Both the position numbers and the translations under genes were made by a program. A stretch of 64,000 nt of DNA, taken from the NCBI GenBank assembly GCA_947359465.1, contig OX375876.1, forward strand, positions 84,404,359 through 84,468,358, given 5' to 3'. Below, in pieces: positions 51,001 through 63,000 of this stretch (positions are counted from its first letter, which is position 1; every line of letters begins with the position of its first letter). A model generated the notes under the pieces. The model did not search any database. It saw only the letters and a list, made by a program, of their open reading frames with translations, and had not been told where the DNA came from. Origin of the DNA: Metellina segmentata. Its lineage: Eukaryota > Arthropoda > Arachnida > Araneae > Tetragnathidae.

Positions 51001-54000
51001 TGTATATGTATTTGAAGCAAGATCCTAAAAATGTGTGCATAGTTCATTGTTTGGTGAGTAAAAGTGTTATAACCGTTAAAATTGCAACTGTATTTATGCT
51101 TGCAGTTTTAAAATTTAATGTTGTTATAGGATGGAAAATCTTCCTCGGCAGTTTTAGTCAGTGCATTTCTCATTTTTTGCAAACTATTTAAGAAGCCAGA
51201 AGAAGCCTTACAGCTTTTTGCTCTTCGTAGATGTTGTGTCAATATGGTTCCTTCCCAATTCAGGTACTTTTGCTTTTTTAAATGAAATAAAAACCTGTGA
51301 ATGTAGAAATGCTTTAAGGTTTGTTTAGATTGTTCAGATTTCAATGCACTATTGGTGATAAAAAATATTTTCATTAAATATTTGAACTCTTTCAAAATGA
51401 ATGGATTCAAAATATTCATCCTTTTGATAAGGGAAATGATTTTATACATGTAATTATGCATTCCTGTGATTACATGTAATTACCACAATTCAAGTTAGTA
51501 ACAAAGTACAAAACATACGAAAAGTAATTTACAAAACCTTATGTACAATGGACAGTTTCTAACCTTGAATTAAAGATTCAAGGGTGTATACATTTACTAA
51601 CAATTGAAAACTTCCCATTAAAGGTGAAAATTAATGGTCACCACTTGCCGAACTGAATGTTTAAATGTGGAGACTGAAACACTTTGCTACAGTCGCCAAA
51701 TTTTCTGAAAAACATTGCTTTATAAGGTAGAACCTCCGATTTTACAGAGTTTTTTTTACTAAGGACTGTAAAAAAAATATTCAAAAAAAAAAAAAAAAAA
51801 AACATTTGGACACACATATCTAACATGTGTATATTCTACAAAATATGTGAACAATTGTAAGTGGCCACTGAATGAAACAAATTCAGTAGCCACTGGCCAC
51901 TTACAAAATTTCTTAATTTCCACCTTTACTTTCCATTGTTGCTGACAAATATGAGATGCCCAGTTTTATTGTTCCATTTTTCTTTCGGAAAGTGAGTAAT
52001 CCACAGTGTTCATGTTAAAGATGACATCAAACAGATTACTTGTCTGAAGTGTTAGGTAGAGCCTCTATTTCTTTGAAAGACCTTGAAACACGAAATAAGA
52101 AACGTTCTTTTCATTCAAACACAATTACCTTCTCCTTAGACTTGCCTAAAGTTCATTGTGTTGATCAAGTTGAATGTTAATTCTACAACTTATGTGCAGC
52201 CGTAAAAAAAAACCCGACTCAACTGATCTCATTGCACAATTTACATCACAGAACAAAACGCAAGATTTCCTCTTAGACCATACATTTTCGATGGGATTCA
52301 GATCGACTGCAGTACTAGGCCAGTTCAAAATCCGGATATCCTGTGCCTTAAACCATCTTTTAACTGCACAATAAGTGTGAATTGGGCTGTTGTCCTGTAG
52401 GAAAAATAATTCATGTTAGAGAGGGATGTAAACATAAAGGTGAGAAAACTCATTGCCAAACGTTGCTCATGGTGGCCAATGTATATGGGGCTGTTTATTT
52501 AGGGGCTGGGAGGCCCCCCTCAATAAAAATACAATTGAATTGTAGACCTACAGCTCGACACTCTGGGTCTCTGGTGCACAATTTGGAAAACACTGTACAA
52601 GAGTATTGCCAAATGGGTAAATAATTGGTAAATGGGTAGCTAAATTATGCAACAAACTTTTATGTGTATTACCTGTTGGAAAATGAAACAGTCGTCAGAA
52701 ATATGGTTTTCCAGGACAACCAGAGTCATCACATGCTCCAGTATATTGCAATACAAGCTTGCATTCAATCGACCATTAATCCGGAGAAGGGCTCAAATGC
52801 CTTGGCCAATTATACAGCTCCACACCAAAAGAGACATTCTTCTGCTGCTGTGAATAGGTTTAGTTTACGTCTGGTTAAACCTGTAGCCTACCAGTCGTTA
52901 TATTTGGGGGACAGGAAATCAATGTTGTTTCTGAGCAGTTTAATATTTTTTTACCATTTATCAGCTCATTGTGTTCTTCAAAATTGTGCCAAAGACATTT
53001 CATGGTTAAAGTGACATGTTTACTTGTAAATAATAAAATCATAAATTTTTTTTTGCAATTTATGGTGAAATGACCAGTCAAATACCAGAAGAGGTACATA
53101 TCCACATTGTATGCTTTTTGAGTTTCTCAAGGGTAGTAATGCAACGGTTGCTACCAAAAACATTTGTGATATTTATCCAAGGGCATTAGACGTTCGTAAA
53201 TGCCATAGGTGGTTTTCTACATTCAGATCTGGTAATTTTGATATTTCCTACTCGGAAAACAAACAACTTAGAGAATGACGTGTTAAGGGCGGAAGAGGAC
53301 GCTAATCCATGTCAGACAATCAAAGAACTGTCAAACACTTTTAACCAACCTTGGTTGACCATCCAAGAACATTTGCAGCAGATTGGTAAAGAAAGCAGAG
53401 CCGGTGTTTGGGTCCCGCATAATCTGTTCGAAGAAAACAAAGCTAAATGGGTCCTCTATGATAATTATCATAGAGGACCCATTTTTCCAAGAGGCAGTGG
53501 CTCTATCCCTGCTAAGCCAGGTTTACATCCCAAAAAGGCGCTTTTGTGTGTTTGGTGGAGTATTTGCGTAATTTTTCAATTTGAAGTGCTGAAACCTGGA
53601 CAAACTGTGAATGCAGACCTTTACTGTGAACAATTGGATTGAGAGAATCAATCTTTGATTGAAAAATGTCCAGCGATTGTCAACGGAAAATGCGTTATTC
53701 TGCAACACGATAATGCAAGACCGCACTTTGCAAGACGAACCCTGGAAAAAATTAATGAATTGCGGGGGGGGGGGTACTGCCTTACCCAACATAGCACCAT
53801 CGGATTTCCATTTATTCTGATTGCAACGATTTCTATGTGACAAAAAATTTGAAAATTTGGATGATATCCAAAATGCATCAAATTAAAGATTTATTGAAAA
53901 AAACTGTCTTTAGAATATTAACCAACTTTAAACATAATTGTACCATAAGGAAGAGTACATTCTAAGGTTTCCTGCGATGTTTTCAAGTTTAAAAACGAAT

Positions 54001-57000
54001 AGTAATAAGAGATATAGATATGACAGTTTTCTCACTCGCGTTAGAAATTTCGCTTTGACACTTTTTAAACCCTAAACTAATGGCCACATCAGAAAAAATC
54101 TTCTTCATTGTGTTCCTTGGACAATTTTGAACAAACCATGTTAATTTCGTTATTTTCTTATCCGTACTTTCTCTGGAAACCATCTGAGAATCGAGCGATA
54201 AAACCCACTTTTCAATCATGCAGCGGTAACTTTTTTCAATATAGAGAGATATGTGGGAATTGAAGTTGGTTTTCTTGTTTAGTGTAAATTTGTAAGTACC
54301 TGACTTTCTGATTGTCAATGACTTCTCACAGTCTAGGATTTCTGATCTTTAATGGTACATTCATTAGGCTTTGTTAAATATTCAGTGATGGTATATTTTC
54401 CTGATCCTCTTGTCTATTTGTGGTAAATGTTTTATCAATCAAGGATGACTTTCTATGTGTACTTCTGCAACTTCTGTTTCTGGTTTGTAAATGTTACTAT
54501 GCTACACAGTCAATTGGTATACTGTCTGCACCAGATCTGCCTTCAGCAGTTTTGGTGACGGAAATGGTCTTCAATGGAATCATTGTGTACTTTTAATGGC
54601 AAAGACATAGGCTTTCACAGAAGGCTGTACCACACTTACTTGACTTATCACACTCAGTTCTTTTGCGATGACCGGCATGTTGGATTTCTGAGGGGGGCTG
54701 GGCAATTACAATTCCTTAGACTTGAAGCTAATAAAAAATGTATCTACAATTAGACCAAATTTTCATTTGTCAAAGAAAGAAAAAAAAATTTAAAGCCCCG
54801 AATTAACACGCTATTAATTAAATTACTTTATTTTAGGAGCGGACCAGCTATGATAGCAGCGGACCAGTATATTTTCGTATACACTGGTCCTTGGGACCAG
54901 TCACTTTTCTTTTTCTTTTCTAATGCTGCTTAGTTGAAAACTATCTTTTAAGTAACTTAATTTTGATTTTCTAATATACAGTATGACATTTGGTAAAAAA
55001 AAGAGCGATTAGAAATAGTACTTCTGATAAATGTTTGAGGTACTAAACTTATTTGCTAATTTCATCAGGCAGTTGGAGTAAAGAATTTTTAGATATTGAA
55101 TAAATTTGCTTCCAACTATTTAGCAAAAATAATTTCTTTCAAATATTAAATTATTTTCGAAGTAATAGAAAGAATTAAAATTTATGCTCTATGAGTTAGC
55201 TTTTTTAAATTGGAATAATTAGTCAACAATAGCAAGGAAAATCAAGTCTGAAAGATGATTCTAGTTTACTTAATATTTCTAAACGTATGATTTGATTCAG
55301 TGCAGAATCATTAATTTTTAGCTATTTGAAAAATAGCTGTTCTAGTTGAGTTGAGGTTTAACCAGCCTGTCCACAAAAAAACATGCATGTGAGATAAAAG
55401 ACTGTATGCGGAAGATGAATGGAGGTGCAGCAATGGACTAATCTCATGCTTAGAGAGAATATGGCCTTATGAATATTTTTACCTGGCCTCCAGTCTAGAA
55501 ACGGTCTAAATATTTTTACCAGGCCCACAGTCCAGATCCTGCCTGAACATGTTTTACTGGCCTTCAGACCAGATACTGGTTCTATTTTGATCAGGCCCTC
55601 AGACCAAATTTGACCCTCTGAATAGGTTATTGGACTTACAGACCTGATGTGGGTTCCAAAAAATACTCATTAATTTTAAATGTTTTCTAAAGTAAGATTG
55701 TTAGGCTAAGTAGTATCCAATTTTTTAAAAATTGGAGCTTAGCATAATTTCACAAATAGCTGCATTGAAATTTGAGCAATCAGATTTACGGTACATTTTT
55801 AATTTAGAATTTTTGCAGTCCCAAAAAATTAATTTCTTCCATTTGTTTTCAGGTATATACAGTATATAGCCGATATAGTTTCTGATAGACCTACATATCC
55901 TCATTTGAATCCTGTTATTCTTCATTCAATTAAAATGAAACCAGTCCCTCTGTTTACCAAGTTAAGGTAAGAATTACATATTAAGCCTTGTAAGATTAAA
56001 TTTTTTATTTATTTCAATTTTGTATTTTCAGTTAAGTATGAAATATGAATAAATAAGTAGACTTAATTACAAAGTTATTTATATCTTTTTAATTGTTTCA
56101 GAGTAAATATAATAATTATATTGTGTCTTATGTAAGGTTTTTCATTTTCTAGGGATGGTTGTAGACCTTTTGTAGAAGTATATACTGGAGAAAATAGAGT
56201 TTTTTCAACTTCACAGGAGTATGAAAGAATAAGGTTAACATTGTTTATTTTTCTCTTTTTGTAGGTAATTTCCAGTTTAATTGTGCATTACTCTTAGTGT
56301 TAGTGTAATGCTCTGACAAGTTTCTCATTGAGATATAATCATATTTTTTGTTAGCTTAATGTAAAGTTTAGTTTGACATTTAAAAATGTGCTTTATTTTT
56401 TCTCTAGGCATTTTAATGTTACAGATACAGATGTTACTATTCCTTTGAAAACTTCAGTGACAGGTGATGTCACAATTATTGTGTATCACGCTAGGTCTAC
56501 ATTTGGAGGGAAAGTCCAAGGAAAGGTGCAATATATTTTCACTTCATTGTATAACAGTTATAGATCATTATATCAACTCCTATAAGCACTTGTTGGTTTA
56601 TGATGGAAGAGGCACTATTTTATTAGAGTTCCAACTTCAAATCCTTTATCTTCCTTCATAAGTTTTCAGTATATGTAAAAATATTGCTGCTTTCAATGTT
56701 TTCTGTTAAAAGAAATGACATACAGTTGCATGTTTAAGAAAAGTAATATGCTTCTTTTATTAGGTTACAGCATTTAAGATCCTGCAGCTGCAGCTGAACA
56801 CTGGTTTTATTTCCCCAGAAACTCAATCCATAACTTTTAGCAGGTGTGTAAACAATGTCTTGGAATGTTTTCAAACAACTATTAGTCATTGGTGAAGGTC
56901 ATTTCTTTTTTCATATCCTCTTGAATGGTTGCATGCATAAGAAGTATTAATATTCGAGTCTCTAGGCCTATTCTAACTTTTCTGGGCTTTTATATAAGTT

Positions 57001-60000
57001 AAATTATAAAATATGGATAAACTTCAGAAAAAGCTCTCATTGAGGGCCAAAATTAAAAAGGGGGAGAAAGTTTTTGTTATCCTCAGAGAAAGATGTCATT
57101 CATTAAAACTAAAGAAAAGGAAATCAAAGTGAGTAGCTTGTATAAGAAAAGTATGTAGTGAGTTGTGTATTTATATTTATTTTCTAAACAAAATTCAGTT
57201 ATTGCAATTAATTTTTAAGTTATGGAGTTTTAATTTCTGCTTGCTTTATTCAAAAATTTTCAGACACTTGTTTAATTTGAATATATTTTATATGTTCCAA
57301 AAATTGTAATTAAAATTTTTTTTTATTCTCAATTTTTTTGCCTGAATTAGGTGTAGTTGATTCTTCTGAGAATACACATTTTTATTGTTACAGCATATTC
57401 CACATATTTATTTGTTTTGAAATAGTTTGTGTTCTTGGTGTCTTTAATTTTTTAACTTATGAATAAATTTTTAAATAATTGTATGTTATTTATGTTTCAT
57501 GTGTTGATAAAACATTTAAAATGTTTTCAGGAGTGAATTGGATGGGATAGAAGAGCTTGATCGATATCCAGACAATTTCTCAGTCACTCTTGGAGTTAAT
57601 ATTCCGGATAAAAAAAGTGATGTTTTACCAATTTGCAATGAAGTTTCTCATATACAACTTAATCCACGCCTGCTGTTCAATACAGATGAAGAAATGGATT
57701 CCTGTTTATGTAAATAAGTTTTCTGGTGTTTCTATTTATTTATTTATATTTCAATTGAGTCACTGATTGATCTGCTCATTTTCTTTTAGCTCATTTTGCC
57801 ACACCTGGTCACGAAGCAGAAACCATCGATTCCAAAGATTTTGCGTCTTCTCTCAATTGGCAAGAGAAAGAGTCATTTGTAAGTTATTTTTAATAGTGGC
57901 ATTGAGATATTTCACAGCATCAGGATCTGAAAAAAATCATGATTTTTTTAAACTAAAAATTTATGAACTAAAATTTAATTTTTTTAAACTAAAACCTTTG
58001 GTTTAAATTGGATTTTAAAATATTTTCACAAGAATTGTTATGATTTTACTAAACCCATTGCCTCTGCGTGTTCAAACTTATTGGACATAAAACATGCAAA
58101 TCAAGTGTAGTTTCTTGATTGTTTTTATGCGTTTAGCATTAATTAATGATTTTAAGAAATACAGTGGGACAGATTTTTAATAGATTAAAACTATTCAAAT
58201 TATTCTTGGGCCTGGCTTTTATTCTATCATTTGAATCCTTTTTCATGATTCTGATCCTTAATGCTTAAAATTGTAAGTTATGAAATAAACATTTTTTACA
58301 CAGGGAAATAAAATTAAGTTTTAAATTTCATAAGTTTTACAAATCTTTAGTAAATTTAAATTTTCCTGCCATTTTGTTACCCAATTTGTTTCAAGTGTAA
58401 AAGCTGTTTGTTAAGTTAGGCTGTTAAGTTGAAAATATTCTTTCAACACATACAGATGTAGCTGTGCTGGTAAGATAACTCTTGTCTTTAATACAAACAC
58501 TAGTTCTCCCCATTTCAAAAAGGAGATATCTGAGTTACCCTGTTTTCACAAAGGGGAAATAAAACGAACTTGTCTGCCTTCTCTTGAATTTTCAGAAATG
58601 CAGATATTACGCTAGATCAGTGGTGCACAAACTATTTTCATTTATGCCCCTTCCACATTTTATGTACTATTTTGTCGCGACTTCTGGATAAACAATTGAC
58701 GTTTTTTTAATGGTCCATGTAGTTTTTTTTAGAAAAAAAAAAACTTTTTTAACAACCTTTTATTATTGATATTGATTTTTTAATTAATTGCTTGCCCTTC
58801 AAGCATCCTATTGAACTGTTCTATACTTTTAAAATATATTATGTACATACTCGATTGAAAATTTTACATATAATTATGAAAAGCAGAATATAATAAGAAT
58901 AGAATTACAGAATGAACGTAAGAAGCAGCAAAACCGAACTACTGAGGCACAAATGGAAAAAACTGCACAACCCTCTCTGTGATCACAATATAAAGACTAA
59001 ATAGAGCAGGGGGCTCACCTATATTAAAAAGGCTGAGAAAAGATGGCCACTGTTAAACCTAAGACCGACCCAAGTTGCATGCATAAGAATCCCACTACCA
59101 TCAAAGAGCAGGTAAAGGGCATCTCAAATTGACAGTTATCTTTTATCACTATGTCTGTTTGCCTGCCGTTTGCCGAACAATAGGTATTATATACTAATAC
59201 AGACAATTGTTTTGGTAAAAAAAATAGTTCTTCCCTTATAAATAATATCTCATTTCACACCATTTTACTGTTACCTGATACTTGTTGAAGAAAAGCTTAA
59301 TATTTTTTATTGTCAAATAAATTTCTTTGAATTTGACAACCCAAAAATTTTTCATGTGACCCTAGAGGGGTCGCAACCTACGGTTTGCGCGCCACTGTGC
59401 TTGATGATAATTTGGCTTTTGTAAATATTAAGAGGTTGATTTTTCTTTCTATTATTGTTTATTTTCTTCTGAAGGGTTTATTAAATAATTTGAGCTGTGA
59501 AGATCATCCACTACTTGTTTGTAGCATATACTGAAAATAACTGTTAAAACACTGTTCATTCCTTTATCAGAAATAGTTGAAAGGGCATCAATTCAAATCT
59601 ATCCAACCTTTTCAAAATTAACTGAAAACACTTTGCAATGGACTTGTCAAATATGTGAAATCAAATCTGTTTAACAGCCACTGTTAAACAGATTTGTGAG
59701 TGACTCTTGTTTAAAATGAGTGAAATGAGAAATATTTGTGGGTCAGTCTTCCTAACACAGGAGCTAACTCCTAGGAGCAACAAACCCCTTGTATCTCCCT
59801 AAATAGGATAGATGAATTTATTACCAATGAGACACAAAATAAGTTTAAAAAAAAAAAACACCTACATCAAGCATGCCCTAGTAGCCAAAAGAAAATCTGC
59901 TCATACAAATTTAGGTTTCCAATTTTAACATCAAATCAGAGTAATAATATGTGTGTTAAATAAAAAATTTCATTTAATGGTTATTTGGATGTGAAAAATA

Positions 60001-63000
60001 GTTTTCTTTGCAAGTTCTACCCCACTGTATTGAATTTTTATTAATATTTCAAATTCTTTTTCAGCTGGCTCCCGATGATTCAGAAAGTGACCGTTCAGCC
60101 AGTCCCACTCCTACTCCTAGTACAATAGATGATCTTGCCAGGAATCCATCTCCAGTGCCTGAAATGGATCTTTTGAATTTGAGTAATAGTTGTGCTCCAC
60201 CTGCTGCAAATACTGCTGCAGCTTCACCTGCAGTTAACCTTTTAGATATAGATATGAATCATTCAGCTAGCAATTTTGATCTGCTGAGTAATCCGCAAAG
60301 TGTTCCATTAATGGGTATGTGTCGTACTTTCACATTTCAATATTTAGTCACACTGTATACTTCAGGGATGAAAATCTTTCACGAATATGCTTTTTGTGTT
60401 TCATCTTTCATATACGATTTTGCTAAAAATTTCCTCAGAAGATTCTGGTTTTGCTGAGTTACATTTTTTTACATTTTTCAATCATCTTACTAACTGGCAC
60501 AGAGTCCGTGATAATACTGGAGTTGCTATCTTGGACAAGCTGATACGGTTCTCCTCATCTTGTGAGATTCACTTACAGTGGATCCCTTCCCACGTTGACC
60601 TTGCCGGTAACGAAATGGCTGATGCCCTGGCAAAGAGGGGAACTGACGAGCCTATGCATACTCCGCCGTCTCTAACCTATACTGAACTATACTCTAGACA
60701 TAATGCCTTGTTCGGTCTGCATTTGCCACTCCCCCTGTGCACCATTGGTACAAGAGTAATCGTCGCATTGGATCTCTATCCCTCCGGTGCAGCAGACAGG
60801 AACAAACAACAATAACACGATTTCGTAGTGGCCACCTCAAAACATTGACTTATGCCAACAAAGAAAAGGACTTTCCAATTTGTACTAAAGGCCAGGCCAC
60901 TCCGGATCATATCCTTGAGTGCTTGGGACTTGATAAAGAAGATCTTCTGGAGAGACCATTATTGGTCATTGACTTCTTGAGAGTGTGCGATATCATGGAC
61001 CTAGTCTAGCTCTGCTGGGCTACAGGCATCAGCAACAACATTTTTCAATAACCCACGTTCTTATGTTTAAGATTTTCGAAATGTTGGGGTATTCACCATA
61101 ATCTAAATCATTAATTAAGTAAAGGAATTAAACCTTGAAAAAGGTGACTAGTTTTACTTTTTCCCCTAAAGTTAGAGAATTACCTTATTAAATTTTGGTT
61201 CAAAATGAAACGTTTCTGCAATAAGACCATAATGTATGATCTTCAATGGATCCCTTCACATGTTGGTTTGTACGGAAGTGAAACCAACCTCTTGGCTAAG
61301 AAGGGGATTCTAGATGCGTTATCCTCTTACAACTTGGTTGGACTTACCTATGAAGAAATCTCTTCCTAAACTCAAAAGTATTAACAGAATTCAGAGGATT
61401 TCTCCGACTCATGACTGGTGCAAAGGCAATCAGCCTGGTAGCTTACTGTATAAAGTGAACTGTAGACCACAGACTGCTCTCTAGTAGGGATGCGACATTG
61501 ACAGCAAAACATCGATGTTGATAATGCATCGTCCCAAAAACATCGATGTTTTTAAAATTCAGTGTATTTGAACTTTTTCCCCTATTTCTTAAAACTAGTT
61601 TAGCACTTAGTGATGCGACATCGACCGCAAAACATCGATGTTAAAAATTGAAACATCGATATTGATAATGCATCGCCCACAAACTATCGATGTTTTTAAA
61701 ATTCACTGTATTTAAACTTTTTTCCCCATTTTTTAAAACTGGTTTAGCAACTAGTAATACAACATCGTCTCCAATACATCGATGTTTTTTATAAAACATC
61801 AATGTTTTGAAAACATCGACATTGATGTCGCATCCCTACTTTTCAGACCCTTCACCCTTGGCCACTTTGGTCTAAAAGTATGTTCAATTAGCTCATTATG
61901 AAAATTATGCTACTTGGTTATTTAAAAATTTTTTATAACTGTGCTTTTTTCATTTAAAAATAAAACATCGACAAGTATAAACATCGATGTTACAAAAACA
62001 TCGACACCAATACATCGATGTTTTGAAAACATTGACATCAATGTCGCATCCCTACTCTCTAGGCGTAATAGCAGGATATTAGTAGCCAATGAAGATTTAA
62101 TTTGGTTGCAAATATTTCATTCTGCTCTGAATGCAACTCTCTTCAAGTTTTACTCAAACACATCATCTACTGTCAGGGTTCCCACGGTCCTTGAAAAGTC
62201 CTTAAAAGTCCTTGAATTTATTTTTCCTAACTAGGGGCTCTTGAAAGTCCTTGAAAATTACAAAACTTGGTGAAAAGTCCTTGAAAGTACTTGATTTTTT
62301 GAACTAGTACATAGCTGTGTAATTTCGTCTTGCATTGGAACTTGTCCAGACTAGTTTCCTCCACAGCAGGTGCGCCATTTGAGCGTCATTCTGAATGAAA
62401 CCATTATTTCGCGCCTTAACACTACTTGATATATTAATAATTCTACGTCTGGATCGTCCATTTTCCACAGTATTCTGTCGGTCTAATTTGACACCTATAG
62501 TTTCTGTAAAGACGGACGCCTTGTTATGCCCGCCATATCAGGACGTATCACGGCCGTTAGATAACAGCACTGCTTTATTAGGAAACCGTAGCTTTTGCAG
62601 TTAGTACATCATTGGAAACCTGGCGCGTATCCAAAGAAATGAAGCCAAATTTTTATTGCAAAAATGTAAAAGTTATAATTGAAAAAAAAATTCAAGAAAA
62701 TCACATTTAAGATATCTTTTTGTTGTAAAATTTTCTGCAGATTTCAAATCCGTTGAAATTTTTACTCTATCTGTAACGATCGCAAAGATAGAAACCTAGA
62801 CTAGATAATAAAAAAGCCCTTACACTAGTCAAAACTTTTGATTTGTTTTGTTTCTCAAACAAAATAAACCATGACATCTGTCTGTTGTAGGCAGTGGACG
62901 ACAGCAAAATGGAGACTGTCTTGTAGATCGAACCGTGTGCAAGCTTCCATACTCTTCTTCGTGCCACCAAAAGAATTTATCGTACAATATTTTATCGTTT

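Noticed and set aside
54480..54700. Tc1 transposase N-terminus on the minus strand
   Set aside because: Only isolated patches (MPVIAKELSV, KTAEGRSGADSIP) with broken frames; too weak to annotate.
59662..59696. Terminator or microRNA precursor
   Set aside because: No T run, not at a gene end, and a 16-bp stem is too short for a typical pre-miRNA.
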